Part shown: positions 9,311 through 17,930 of the stretch, piece after piece
How positions within the stretch are numbered: the stretch's first letter is position 1
Layout: every line of letters starts with the position of its first letter
Origin: Acidobacteriaceae bacterium
Lineage (GTDB): Bacteria > Acidobacteriota > Terriglobia > Terriglobales > Acidobacteriaceae
NCBI GenBank assembly: GCA_003138515.1
Contig: PLGG01000064.1
Span: forward strand, 16,704 to 63,092
Reading direction: 5' to 3'
DNA: 46,389 bases
Translations under genes and position numbers: made by a program
Notes under the pieces: generated by a model
Databases searched by the model: none
Told to the model about the DNA's origin: nothing
The model's input: the letters and a program-made list of their open reading frames with translations, nothing else

Positions 9311-9853
9311 ATGACTTGGGCAGATTGGGTCATCCTGGCAGTGCTTGCCGCAGCGACGTTGGGCGGACTTGCGCAGGGGTTCTTCCGGACGGCCGCCTCG
9401 CTGGCAGGGTTGCTCCTGGGGCTGACGCTGGCGGCGTGGAACTACCAGCGAGTGGGGATTGTGTTCAAGCCGATCTTCAGGGTCGAGGCGGTGGCCGACA
9501 CGGTTGCTTTCCTGCTGATCGCGCTATTGGTGATGGGACTCGCGAACCTGATTGGTGGCGCGCTTGGGAAGGTGGCTGACAAATTGGGTCTGGGATGCCT
9601 GGATGGCCTGGCGGGGGCGATCCTGGGATTTATTCAGGGGTTGGTGCTGGTGACGATCGGGATAATGGTGACCGTGGCCTTTTTCCCGAGCCAGGATTGG
9701 CTGAACGAAGCGAGACTGCCGAAGCTGTTTTTCGGTACGCTGCATGTGAGCGAGAATGTGACCCCGGGGGAGTTGGGCGACCGCCTGCGCAAAGGCCTGT
9801 TGGAGCTGGAACACGAATCGCCGGGCTGGATGCGGCCCCACGGGACGACATAA
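9311..9853 (+). CDS. cvpA: CvpA family membrane protein
   Basis: Colicin V production protein family, an inner-membrane protein of about 180 residues. Four hydrophobic segments are visible at roughly residues 5-22, 26-46, 63-85 and 95-122; the C-terminal 55 residues are hydrophilic. Gly-rich turns between helices (GGLAQGFFRTAASLAGLL; LDGLAGAILGFIQGL) are typical of the family. I prefer the ATG at 9311 over the in-frame ATG at 9296, because GGAG at 9299-9302 then sits 8 bases upstream. The biochemical role is not settled. Lying behind purC agrees with the known purine-gene association of the family. Confidence 0.88.
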   Translation: MTWADWVILAVLAAATLGGLAQGFFRTAASLAGLLLGLTLAAWNYQRVGIVFKPIFRVEAVADTVAFLLIALLVMGLANLIGGALGKVADKLGLGCLDGLAGAILGFIQGLVLVTIGIMVTVAFFPSQDWLNEARLPKLFFGTLHVSENVTPGELGDRLRKGLLELEHESPGWMRPHGTT

Positions 9854-9933
9854 GAAGAGTGGCTGAGAAATTGTTCTGCACGAACGCCGCGGGACGGGTT
9901 AGACTGATTGTTCGTAATTGGCAAGAGGGACCT

Positions 9934-10221
9934 GTGAAACGAGAACTGGAAAGCCTGGTGACGCAAATGCACTCGAGCGGCCTCCGCTACGAAGAGGCGG
10001 TGCGCGAGTTCAAGCGGCAGTATTTGCGTGAGGTGTTGGTGGCACACCGGGGGAACCAGTGCAAGGCCGCGGAAGAACTGGGCATGCATCGCAACACGCT
10101 GAGCCGCGCGATGGCGGAGCTGGGACTGGACCTGGCCGAGGTGCGGGCTGAGCTCAAGCGTCCGCCGCGGAGCGAACGTCCTGTATACAGCGCGTACCGG
10201 CAGGGCTACCGCCAGGGCTGA
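9934..10221 (+). CDS. Fis-type helix-turn-helix DNA-binding protein
   Basis: A 95-residue protein with a Fis-like C-terminal helix-turn-helix: REVLVAHRGNQCKAAEELGMHRNTLSRAMAELGL at about residues 35-70 resembles the recognition region of Fis and of NtrC-family regulators. I chose GTG at 9934 because AGAGGG lies just upstream and the conserved start KRELESLV follows; the longer open frame overlaps cvpA and is not protein-like. The C-terminal tail is basic and Tyr-rich (YSAYRQGYRQG). There is no receiver or AAA+ domain, so it probably acts as a small nucleoid or local regulator. It lies 80 bases after cvpA and 19 bases before the HAD gene, consistent with one transcript. Confidence 0.82.
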   Translation: MKRELESLVTQMHSSGLRYEEAVREFKRQYLREVLVAHRGNQCKAAEELGMHRNTLSRAMAELGLDLAEVRAELKRPPRSERPVYSAYRQGYRQG

Positions 10222-10240
10222 GAGCGCTGCGTCCTGAATC

Positions 10241-10990
10241 ATGCAGAAAACACAACCGAAGAGCGAGGCCCGCGTTGAGATCGAGCCCGATTTTGTGTGG
10301 GACGAGCAGGACGCGTATCTTTTCGACATCGACGGGACGTTGATGCGCAGCCGGGACCGGGTGCATTACGACTCGGTGGCCGCGAGCGTGCAGCGGATCA
10401 CGGGATTCGAGATCACGCTGGCCGGGGTCCTGATCCACGGAAGCACGGACACTGCGATCCTGCGCGAGGCGTGCCGTCAGGCGGGGATTCCCGACAAAGT
10501 TCTGGAGGAGCACTACGACGCCATTCTCGAGGCGATGCGGAATAGTGTTGCCGAGCGGCGACAGGAATTGGATCCGGAGCTGACTCCGGGGGTCGAGGAA
10601 GTTCTGCGGCACCTGGCGCAGAAGGGCGCGCTGCTGGGCGTGGCGTCGGGAAATCTTGAGGCTATCGGCTGGATCAAGATTGAGAAGGCCGGGCTGCGCG
10701 TGTGGTTCCGCTTTGGCGGATTTAGCGATCACTTCCCGGTGCGGCCGGAGCTGATCGGTCATGCGGCACGGAAGGCGCGGGAGCTGGCAGGTCCCGGAAA
10801 GGAAGCAGGAGTCAGGATCTGCGTGGTGGGCGATACGCCGCGGGACATTGAGGCAGCGCGAGCCAACTTTCTTTCGGTGATTGCGGTGGCAACGGGGAAG
10901 TACAGCTTTAATGAATTGCGACAGTGCCAGCCCGAAGCTTGCGTGTCGTCGCTCAAGGATCTGTTCGCCATGGCTCCGGGCACACAATGA
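10241..10990 (+). CDS. HAD-superfamily phosphatase (phosphoglycolate phosphatase-like)
   Basis: A 249-residue HAD hydrolase. Motif I is LFDIDGTLM near residues 27-35, motif II is the Ser in LGVASGN, and motif IV is VVGDTPRDIEAA near residues 203-214; a helical cap lies between motifs I and II. The layout matches Gph/PGMB-type enzymes acting on small phosphomonoesters; the substrate is unknown. A 26-residue N-terminal extension precedes the fold. The last bases form an ATGA overlap with the downstream secretin gene, implying translational coupling, which is odd for a metabolic phosphatase. Confidence 0.88.
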   Translation: MQKTQPKSEARVEIEPDFVWDEQDAYLFDIDGTLMRSRDRVHYDSVAASVQRITGFEITLAGVLIHGSTDTAILREACRQAGIPDKVLEEHYDAILEAMRNSVAERRQELDPELTPGVEEVLRHLAQKGALLGVASGNLEAIGWIKIEKAGLRVWFRFGGFSDHFPVRPELIGHAARKARELAGPGKEAGVRICVVGDTPRDIEAARANFLSVIAVATGKYSFNELRQCQPEACVSSLKDLFAMAPGTQ

Positions 10991-13008
10991 GAACGCGCGA
11001 GGCAAAGATCGCGGTGTGGCGGCGGCCAGGGACGCGGAGCAGGTGTGTGGGTGCGGCTGCGAAGCTGCGCGGCGCGGGGCTGCTGCTGGCTGCTGTGGCA
11101 GCCACGCTTTCGGCGCAAACAGTGAGTCCGGCTCCGGCGCAAGGTGCGGCGGACACGGGTGCGGTGGCTGGTTCGGCGGGGCAGGCAGCGCCGGCGGTGA
11201 GCGAGATCCCGGAGCCCGGCAAACCGGCGAAAGGCCCGCGCAGCAGCGATCAGAGGCGCGCGGCGAAGGTTTATCTGGAATCGAGCAAGCTGTTCCTGAA
11301 CCGCCAGTTTGAAGAGGCGATGCGGGGATTTGAGCGCGCGGCCGCGCTCGATCCCACGAACACGAACTACCCGCTGGCGGCACAGGTGGCGCGCAGTCAC
11401 GCGGTGACGGCGCTGATCCAGGCGGCAGCCAAAGACCGGCTGCTGGGCGATGAGGCTACCGCTCGCGCGGCACTGGCGCGCGCGCTTGCACTCGATCCTA
11501 CGAATTTCGAGGTCAGCCAGCATCTGGACGAGTTGGCGGATGAAAACGTGCGCAACGAGCCCAGGCCACTGTACGGGCAAGCTTCGAGCGAGATCGCCAA
11601 TCCGGTGACAATGTTAGCGGGGCCTGCGCCGCAAAGCTTCCACCTGCACACCGACCAGCGCCAGGCGATCGAGCAGGTCTTCAAGGCCTACGGAGTGACG
11701 GCGATGCTCGATGACAGCGTGCGGCCGAATTCGGTGCGGCTGGATCTTGATGACGTGAAGTTCGCGGATGCGGCGCGCATTCTGGGATTGGCGACGCACA
11801 CCTTCTATGTGCCGCTGGATGCGCATCACGCATTGGTGGCCGACGATACGCGCGAGAACCGTGCGCGGCTGACACCCGAGGAGACAGAGACGGTTTACCT
11901 GGCCGGACTGAGCGCCGACGACATGAGTGCGGTTGAATCGGTGGCCAAGAATGTGTTTGAGACGCAACAGGCTCAAATTTCACAGTCAGAGCACACGATC
12001 ACGCTTCGCGCGCCGGCATCGACGCTGGACGCGTTCAATGCCACGATGAGGAGCCTGCTTGACGGAAAGAGCCAGGTGCTGGTGGATGTGAAGATCGTTC
12101 AGGTGGCGCACACGGGCGAGCGCAATACGGGAGCCCAATTGCCACAGAGCATGTCGGCGTTCAATGTTGCTGCCGAGGAACAGTCGCTGTTAAGCCAGAA
12201 TGAGAGCCTGGTGCAACAGATCATTTCGTCGGGGCTGGCTTCGGCCAATAACCCGCTGGAGATCATCGCCATTCTTATCGCATCCGGCGACGTGTCGAGC
12301 TCGCTGTTCTCCAGCGGACTTGCCCTTTTCGGCGGCGGGCTGACGGAATCGGCGCTGGTGCCCGGCACGACAAAGTTCAACCTGAGTTTGAACACATCCG
12401 ACTCGCGGGAACTCGACGAGATTGAGCTGCGCATGGAGGACGGCCAGGATGAAACCATCAAGGAGGGTGAAAGGTATCCCATTCAGACCTCTTCCTTCTC
12501 GAGCCTGTCGTCAAGCTCTTCGAGCATTTCAGGGTTGACTAGCGCGGGGAGCTCGAGCAGCCTGTCGTCGTTGCTGTCGTCGGTGAGCTCGACAACGTCG
12601 AGTGTTCCCATGATTCAGTACGAGGACCTGGGCCTGAATTTGAAGATGACGCCGAAGGTGCTGCGCGACGGCGACGTTGCGCTCACCATCGATCTAAAGC
12701 TCGATGCACTGGCGGGAACGTCGATCGATGGCAATCCGGTGCTGGACAACCGCGCGTATTCCGGCACGGTGACGCTGCGGGAGGGCGAGGCATCGGTGGT
12801 GGCGACGGAAATGGACAAATCCGAGAGCTTGGCGATCAGCGGAACGCCGGGAATCAGCGAGATTCCGGGGCTGAACAATGTTACCGATAAGGATATGCAA
12901 AAGAACTACGCGACACTGGTGATCGTGATGACGCCGCACGTGATCCGCGGGTCGCAGGCTGCGGGGCACACGGCGATGTTCCGAGTGGAAAAAGCCATCA
13001 CCCGATAG
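10987..13008 (+). CDS. Secretin (type II/III secretion or type IV pilus outer-membrane channel family)
   Basis: A 673-residue exported protein of the GspD/PilQ secretin superfamily. Start ATG at 10987 overlaps the HAD stop as ATGA; longer in-frame starts lie inside the HAD gene. A signal-peptide-like segment at about residues 27-44 ends in LSAQ. Residues about 75-190 resemble TPR repeats (two copies of the type AALDPTN). N-domains follow, then the secretin domain from about 390 with LDVKIVQV-like, EIELRMEDGQ and VPMIQYEDLGLNLKMTPKV motifs and the terminal ATLVIVMTPHVIR. Residues about 500-541 are an almost pure Ser/Leu/Thr stretch inside the barrel region. No gspE, gspF or pilin genes are nearby, so it is an orphan here. 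Confidence 0.87.
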   Translation: MRTREAKIAVWRRPGTRSRCVGAAAKLRGAGLLLAAVAATLSAQTVSPAPAQGAADTGAVAGSAGQAAPAVSEIPEPGKPAKGPRSSDQRRAAKVYLESSKLFLNRQFEEAMRGFERAAALDPTNTNYPLAAQVARSHAVTALIQAAAKDRLLGDEATARAALARALALDPTNFEVSQHLDELADENVRNEPRPLYGQASSEIANPVTMLAGPAPQSFHLHTDQRQAIEQVFKAYGVTAMLDDSVRPNSVRLDLDDVKFADAARILGLATHTFYVPLDAHHALVADDTRENRARLTPEETETVYLAGLSADDMSAVESVAKNVFETQQAQISQSEHTITLRAPASTLDAFNATMRSLLDGKSQVLVDVKIVQVAHTGERNTGAQLPQSMSAFNVAAEEQSLLSQNESLVQQIISSGLASANNPLEIIAILIASGDVSSSLFSSGLALFGGGLTESALVPGTTKFNLSLNTSDSRELDEIELRMEDGQDETIKEGERYPIQTSSFSSLSSSSSSISGLTSAGSSSSLSSLLSSVSSTTSSVPMIQYEDLGLNLKMTPKVLRDGDVALTIDLKLDALAGTSIDGNPVLDNRAYSGTVTLREGEASVVATEMDKSESLAISGTPGISEIPGLNNVTDKDMQKNYATLVIVMTPHVIRGSQAAGHTAMFRVEKAITR

Positions 13009-13054
13009 CCGTGGGGCCGGCCCACCCCTTGTTCATCACGCGATTCGGGCTTGG

Positions 13055-14128
13055 CTACTGGCCGGTTACGCCGTCGGTCTTGGCTTGGTAATCGATGATC
13101 CTTTTCAGCAGGTCATAGGAAGCGGAGGCAGCAACGGGGCGGCCGTTAACCATGAGCGTAGGCACCTCGACGACGCCCAGATCCTTGCCCAACTGAACGG
13201 CGGCATCGACGTCGGCCTTGACCTCAGGCGAGGCGGCACAGGCCGCAACCTTGGCAGGATCGAGGCCGGCCTTGGTGGTGGCACTGTTGAGGGTGAGCGT
13301 TGCGCCGTCGGGCGTGGCCAGGCCATCCTGACCGTCAAAGACCGCGGCGGCATACTGGAAAAAGGCAGAGCTACCGCCCAGCTTTGTCACGCAGACGCCG
13401 TATTCCGCCGCGAGGGTGGCCTGCGGATGGATGGACGCAATGGGAAAGTTCTGAAAGACGATGCGCGCCTTGGGATAGTCGGCGACCAGCTTGTCCATGT
13501 TGGCTTGCGCCTCTTTGCAGTGCGGGCATTGGAAGTCGGCAAACTCGACCAGTTCCAGACCTTTCGATGCAGATCCACGGTAGGGGCCGTTGGCGTGCTG
13601 CTGCAACTTTTGGCGCGAGTCGGCGAAGGGCGTGGCGCCGAAGTCGATGATGTCGTCACCGGTGACGATGTGCTTGCCGTCAGGAAGAGCTAAGAAGGAA
13701 AGAACCTGCGGTTTCTGTTTGCCGGTTTTGTCGCCGACCAGAACGATGACCTTGCTGACGCCGTCAGCGGGCGTCTTAAGAATGGCCTGCACCTGCCACA
13801 TGCGGTCCTGGTCGAAGCCCCAATTGGCCTGAAGAAAGCCGTTGACGACTTCCTTTGTCGGCGCGGCGGCGGTGAAATTGGCCGGATCGGGCTTGGGAAA
13901 TACAGGAGGACCCGACGGAGCCGGCGCGGAAGGCGCGGGCGCAGGCTGCCGGTCTTGAGTCGCGCCGGATGGGGGCGCCGCATCCGGCTGCTGTGTTGGG
14001 GCCGAGGGCTCGGTGCTTGTGGTATCAGGCGCTGGCGGCACATGTTGCTGGGCGACGGCTTGAAGTGCGGGAACGAATAAAGCAATCAGCGCGACGGCGC
14101 CGATGAAACGGCAAGACAAACGGATCAA
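13055..14128 (-). CDS. Exported DsbA-like thioredoxin-fold protein
   Basis: A 357-residue protein: signal peptide (1-27), a Pro/Ala/Thr-rich linker (28-90), an alpha/beta region (92-170), then a DsbA/Fernandez-type thioredoxin domain with active site CPHC at 201-204 in FADFQCPHC and the cis-Pro loop EVPTLMVNGRP near the end. One further Cys pair (Cys in EYGVCVT and in VAACAAS) may form a structural disulfide. It probably works in the periplasm as a thiol oxidase or isomerase. The nadE gene lies 85 bases upstream on the same strand; the secretin is convergent. Confidence 0.88.
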   Translation of the reverse strand: MIRLSCRFIGAVALIALFVPALQAVAQQHVPPAPDTTSTEPSAPTQQPDAAPPSGATQDRQPAPAPSAPAPSGPPVFPKPDPANFTAAAPTKEVVNGFLQANWGFDQDRMWQVQAILKTPADGVSKVIVLVGDKTGKQKPQVLSFLALPDGKHIVTGDDIIDFGATPFADSRQKLQQHANGPYRGSASKGLELVEFADFQCPHCKEAQANMDKLVADYPKARIVFQNFPIASIHPQATLAAEYGVCVTKLGGSSAFFQYAAAVFDGQDGLATPDGATLTLNSATTKAGLDPAKVAACAASPEVKADVDAAVQLGKDLGVVEVPTLMVNGRPVAASASYDLLKRIIDYQAKTDGVTGQ

Positions 14129-14213
14129 GCTATTCTCCTTCGATCTCGGGAAAAGTCCCTTTCCCTAGCTTATAACGGGGTGCTGGTCAGCTTCCCGTGT
14201 AACGTGGAACTGG

Positions 14214-15857
14214 TCAGTCCTGGACTTTGACGGCGATGGGAAACCGGCGGCCCATGCCAAAGGACTTGGAGGTCACCTTCAGGACCGGAGCGGCCTGCTG
14301 GCGTTTGTACTCGGAGCGCTCAATGAGGCGCACCACCTGTTGGACGAGATCGAGTGGAAAACCGCGCTCTTGAGCGATCGATTCCGGCGTCTCATAGCGC
14401 TCGACGTAGGCTTCGACGATGGGATCGAGCACCTCGTAGGGCGGCAGCGAGTCGGTGTCCATCTGTCCGGGGCGCAGCTCGGCGGATGGCGGCTTGGAGA
14501 GGATAGCGGTAGGGATGACTTCCCTTTCCCGATTGAGCCAATAGCAGACGGCGTAGACGCGCGTCTTAACCAGATCGCCGATGACGGCGAGAGCCCCTAC
14601 CATGTCGCCGTAGAGGGTGCAATAGCCGACGGCCATCTCGGATTTGTTGCCCGTTGTGAGCACCAGCGCGCCGAGTTTATTGGAGAGGGCCATGAGGATG
14701 GTGCCGCGAATGCGGGGCTGGATGTTTTCCTCGGTGATGTCGGGCGGCAATCCGGTGAAGAGAGGAGCCAATGCGCGGTTGAAATCGGCGAAGAGGTCGC
14801 TGATGGAAATGGACTGAAAGCGAATGCCGAGGTTCGAGGCCAACTGGCGGCTGTCGTCAACGGAACCTGAGGAGGAGTATGGACTGGGCATGCCGATGCC
14901 GATCACGTTTTCCGCGCCCAGAGCTTCGGTGGCGATGGCAGCGACCAGGGCTGAGTCGATGCCGCCGCTGAGGCCGACGATGACCTTGCGAAAACCGCAC
15001 TTGCGCACGTAGTCACGAGTGCCGAGCACGAGAGCGCGGTATGCGGCCTCAGTCTCATCGTCTTCGGGAAGCGAAATGGGCGAAGTGTTGAAGGGGTCGA
15101 GGACGACCAGGTCCTCCTGGAACGAGGCGGCCTGGGCGATCAGCTCTCCGCGCGCATTGAGGGCTAACGAGGAACCGTCGAAGATAAGGCTGTCGTCGCC
15201 GCCGACCTGATTGCACATGAGCACAGGGATGCCGTCTCGGCGGGCGATGGCGGAGAGCATCTCGCGGCGAACGGCGCGCTTGTTGTGCCAGAAGGGCGAG
15301 GAAGAGAGGTTGATGTGCAGAGCCGGGCTCTGGCGCATGAGCTCTTCCATGGGATCGATGGTATAGAGGCGGCGGCGCCAGAAATTCTTGTCGTTCCAGG
15401 CGTCCTCGCAGATGGAGACGGCGAGACGAAGGCCCTCAAAGTCGATGACCTTCTGGGGCCCGGATGGGGAGAAGTAGCGCTGCTCATCGAAGACGTCGTA
15501 GAAGGGCAGCAGCCGCTTGTGTTGCTCGAGGAGCAGTTGGCCGCGGTCTAGAAGGACGGCGGCGTTAAAGGCGGGTTTGAGGTCTTCGCGTCCAGCTGGC
15601 AGAGCGACGCCGGCAAGGACGGCGGTGGGCAGATCGCGCGTGGCGGCGGCGAGGTCTTCGACCGCGGTGCGGCAGCGCGCAAGGAAGCTGGGTTTCTCAA
15701 CGAAGTCGGCGGGCGGATAGCCGCAGATGGCAAGCTCGGAGAAGACGGTGAGCCGCGCGCCTGAATCAGCGGCGCGACGGCTGGCGGCCAGAATTTTCTC
15801 GAGATTGCCGGTAAAATCGCCGACGGTAGGATCGATCTGGGCGAGAGCGATCTTCAC
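14214..15857 (-). CDS. nadE: Glutamine-dependent NAD(+) synthetase
   Basis: Makes NAD from nicotinic acid adenine dinucleotide with ATP and glutamine. 547 residues in two domains: an N-terminal nitrilase-type glutaminase (Glu41 in FSELAICGYPP, Lys in EQHKRLLPFYDVFDE, Cys in SICEDAW) and a C-terminal ATP-pyrophosphatase domain with the P-loop SGGIDSALVA near residue 297. GNKSEMAVGYCTLYGDM and the Lys-rich end are typical. The length suits the two-domain class that uses glutamine directly. It is divergent from the AAA+ ATPase gene across a 346-base gap. Confidence 0.96.
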   Translation of the reverse strand: MKIALAQIDPTVGDFTGNLEKILAASRRAADSGARLTVFSELAICGYPPADFVEKPSFLARCRTAVEDLAAATRDLPTAVLAGVALPAGREDLKPAFNAAVLLDRGQLLLEQHKRLLPFYDVFDEQRYFSPSGPQKVIDFEGLRLAVSICEDAWNDKNFWRRRLYTIDPMEELMRQSPALHINLSSSPFWHNKRAVRREMLSAIARRDGIPVLMCNQVGGDDSLIFDGSSLALNARGELIAQAASFQEDLVVLDPFNTSPISLPEDDETEAAYRALVLGTRDYVRKCGFRKVIVGLSGGIDSALVAAIATEALGAENVIGIGMPSPYSSSGSVDDSRQLASNLGIRFQSISISDLFADFNRALAPLFTGLPPDITEENIQPRIRGTILMALSNKLGALVLTTGNKSEMAVGYCTLYGDMVGALAVIGDLVKTRVYAVCYWLNREREVIPTAILSKPPSAELRPGQMDTDSLPPYEVLDPIVEAYVERYETPESIAQERGFPLDLVQQVVRLIERSEYKRQQAAPVLKVTSKSFGMGRRFPIAVKVQD

Positions 15858-15886
15858 AGAACCAGTTTAAATGGAGGGGAGGCGTG

Positions 15887-15931
15887 AGCGGGGCTAGCGG
15901 CGTTAGCGGGGCCAGGGAGGTCAGAGGAGTG
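15887..15931 (+). repeat. 9-bp repeat units (AGCGGGGCT type), locus 2
   Basis: Five consecutive 9-base units: AGCGGGGCT, AGCGGCGTT, AGCGGGGCC, AGGGAGGTC, AGAGGAGTG. The first is identical to the unit at 7853-7861, and the reverse complements of the units at 32747-32791 match the same pattern. The array sits about 30 bases upstream of the nadE start. Confidence 0.6.
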
Positions 15932-16012
15932 CATGCGGTGGCAATTGCAACGCGAACGCGAAGAACCCGAGAAGGCTAAGTTATTCAATTATTAAGGCTT
16001 TATGAAACATGC

Positions 16013-16026
16013 CCCCCAAACGGGGG
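16013..16026. other. C5/G5 hairpin in the ATPase upstream region
   Basis: CCCCC at 16013-16017 and GGGGG at 16022-16026 flank an AAAC loop and are followed by ATTTAT on the plus strand. It could be a weak terminator against rightward read-through or part of an upstream regulatory structure. Nothing decides between these. Confidence 0.35.
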
Positions 16027-16117
16027 ATTTATCTGCACGGAAGTTACTGCGTAGAATCAAAGTCGTAACTAAATGAGCCATCCCTAAAGATCGGCCTGGG
16101 GCGGTCGACGAAATCTG

Positions 16118-16143
16118 CAGAGTTCGGATTCAGAGTTCGGATT
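16118..16143 (+). repeat. Perfect 13-bp tandem duplication
   Basis: CAGAGTTCGGATT is present twice in a row at 16118-16130 and 16131-16143, about 60 bases before the ATPase start. It may be a simple duplication or a paired regulatory site in the leader. Confidence 0.6.
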
Positions 16144-16203
16144 CATTGAGCGCTTCCATAACTACGGAACCGCTCGACTCGGGGGAACGCCATCGAACCG
16201 CAA

Positions 16204-17769
16204 ATGAAATTGGGCGAGCTGTTGGTCCGCGCCAAGATTGTCACGGAGAAGGACGTCAGTGCGGCCCTTGAGCGGAAGGTGCTGCAGGGCGGAAACCTGG
16301 GCGAAAATCTGGTTGCGAATGGGGCGACCGATTCGCGAACGATCGAGCGGTTCATCCACCGCGTCCCGCGGGAACCCGAAGACATTGCGGCGACGGGCAT
16401 CGACGACACCGATTTGCTGGCGCTGTTCATGAAGCTGGTTTTTTCCGGGCGCCTGGAGAAGATCGGCCAGATTTCCGATGCCATTAAACTTCCCCAGCAC
16501 ATCGTGATGGACCTGGCGAAGATCGCGATCGAGCGGCAGTTGCTCTATACGCTGGGGACGATGAGTTCGGACAGCGTGCTGGACATGCGCTATGCGATGA
16601 CCGATGAGGGCAAACGGTGGACGCTCGAGGCGCTGCAGAGATCGCGATACCTTGGCCCCGCGCCGGTGACGCTTGCCGAATTTATCGAGCGGGTGAACAT
16701 ACAGAAGCCGACGAACGAGCGTGTGACGTTGGAACAAGTGCACAAGGCAATCAAGGAATTGACGATCGACGAAACGATCGTGGAGCAGGCGGGACCGGCG
16801 TTGAACTCCGGCCGGGCGATTTTGCTTTATGGACCCCCGGGAAATGGCAAGACTTCAGTTGCGCTGAGTTTCGCCAGCGTCTTTCAGGATTTGATTCATG
16901 TCCCTTATGCGATCACCATTGAGGGCCAGATTATCCGCTTCTACGATCCGCGGATTCACATCCAGGCCGGCGCCCAGGCAAGAAAAGAAGACAGTCCCGA
17001 GCTTGCGAGTTTCCGGCGAGAGACGCACGACCGGCGATGGGTGACTTGCCGGCGGCCTTTCGTGGTGGCCGGCGGCGAATTGACCCTGGAAATGCTGGAC
17101 CTGCGCTACGACGAGAAGGGGCATTACTACGAAGCGCCGTTGCACATGAAGGCGCTGGGCGGTTGCTTCCTCATCGACGACTTCGGGCGGCAATTCGTGA
17201 GCCCGAGAGACCTGCTGAACCGCTGGATCGTGCCCATGGAGAGCCGGGTCGACTACATGAAGCTGCGCTCGGGAGCCAGCTTCTGCATTCCGTTTGAAGA
17301 AATCGTGATCTTTGCCACCAACCTGAATCCGGAAGACCTGATGGATCCGGCATTTCTTCGGCGTCTTCCTTACAAGATCGAAGTGGGTTCGCCGGGCCTG
17401 GAACAATTCCGGCGGATTTTCCAAATGGAGTGCGCGCGGCACAAGCTGACCCTCAGCGACGAAGTCTTCAATTTCATCGTGTACATGATCACGAAGGAAA
17501 AAGAACTGGAGCTGGCTGGATTCCAACCCACATTCATTGTTGAGCAGGTGACGGCGACTTGCCGTTTCCTGGGCAAGGAACCGGAGCTGAAATCGCCTTA
17601 CGTGGAGTATGCCGTCAACAATCTGAGGATACGAAGGAGTGCCGAGCCGCGAATGGAGCGCGCGCCGCAAACCGGCTCGACCTCAACGCCGGCCGAAGTG
17701 AGGAAGCCGGTGGAAATCGTCCAGGAACTCCGGGGCGTTGAGATCAAGCGGAGCCCTGGCCTGGTCTAG
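16204..17769 (+). CDS. AAA+ ATPase of the 'Flp pilus chaperone' type with an N-terminal GspE-N-like domain
   Basis: A 521-residue cytoplasmic ATPase. Residues 1-60 (MKLGELLVRAKIVTEKDV and following) resemble the N-terminal domain of GspE/PilB ATPases, which in some relatives binds c-di-GMP. The AAA+ module has Walker A GPPGNGKT at 210-217, Walker B CFLIDDFG at about 321-328, then VIFATNLNPEDLMDPAFLRRLPYKIE with sensor 1 and Arg-finger-like residues. The family is annotated as a chaperone-like ATPase linked to Flp pilus assembly, but no pilus genes are adjacent. The C-terminal 60 residues are low-complexity. The substrate is unknown. ATG at 16204 lacks a strong ribosome-binding site. Confidence 0.83.
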   Translation: MKLGELLVRAKIVTEKDVSAALERKVLQGGNLGENLVANGATDSRTIERFIHRVPREPEDIAATGIDDTDLLALFMKLVFSGRLEKIGQISDAIKLPQHIVMDLAKIAIERQLLYTLGTMSSDSVLDMRYAMTDEGKRWTLEALQRSRYLGPAPVTLAEFIERVNIQKPTNERVTLEQVHKAIKELTIDETIVEQAGPALNSGRAILLYGPPGNGKTSVALSFASVFQDLIHVPYAITIEGQIIRFYDPRIHIQAGAQARKEDSPELASFRRETHDRRWVTCRRPFVVAGGELTLEMLDLRYDEKGHYYEAPLHMKALGGCFLIDDFGRQFVSPRDLLNRWIVPMESRVDYMKLRSGASFCIPFEEIVIFATNLNPEDLMDPAFLRRLPYKIEVGSPGLEQFRRIFQMECARHKLTLSDEVFNFIVYMITKEKELELAGFQPTFIVEQVTATCRFLGKEPELKSPYVEYAVNNLRIRRSAEPRMERAPQTGSTSTPAEVRKPVEIVQELRGVEIKRSPGLV

Positions 17770-17830
17770 GGTGGTGTTTCAGGAATTCGATTCGTAATTC
17801 GAGATCCCGAACCGCAGATCCTTCGACTCA

Positions 17831-17854
17831 GTTTGGCGCAACAACGCGCCAAAC
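17831..17854. terminator. Perfect inverted repeat between convergent genes
   Basis: GTTTGGCGC (17831-17839) and GCGCCAAAC (17846-17854) form a perfect 9-bp stem with a six-base loop, between the stops of the AAA+ ATPase (17769) and the sugar transferase (17931). No T-run follows on either strand, so it is at best a bidirectional, non-canonical terminator. The surrounding CCTTCGACTC and CTCAGGACGACA words look like dispersed intergenic repeat sequence. Confidence 0.45.
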
Positions 17855-17930
17855 TTGGCTCAGGACGACAGGTCGTTTTGATGCGAACTTCACAGACAGG
17901 ACACCAGGTGTATAGACGTCCGCGTGTCCG

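Larger units (their letters stand above)
15858..16203. other. Divergent intergenic region between nadE and the AAA+ ATPase
   Basis: 346 bases without a gene. It contains a short run of 9-bp AGCGGGGCT-type units (15887-15931), an AT-rich stretch (15978-16008), a C5/G5 hairpin at 16013-16026, a possible -10 element TAGAAT at 16052-16057 with a weak TTATCT 17 bases upstream, and a 13-bp tandem duplication (16118-16143). The TAGAAT is the best guess for the ATPase promoter, which would give a leader of about 140 bases including the duplication. Confidence 0.45.

Noticed and set aside
10154..11383. 409-codon minus-strand frame across the HAD and secretin genes
   Set aside because: Antisense shadow of two well-supported genes.
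15938..15956. Sigma-54 promoter (TGGCAATTGCA)
   Set aside because: TGGCA and TTGCA are fused without the required spacing between the -24 and -12 elements.
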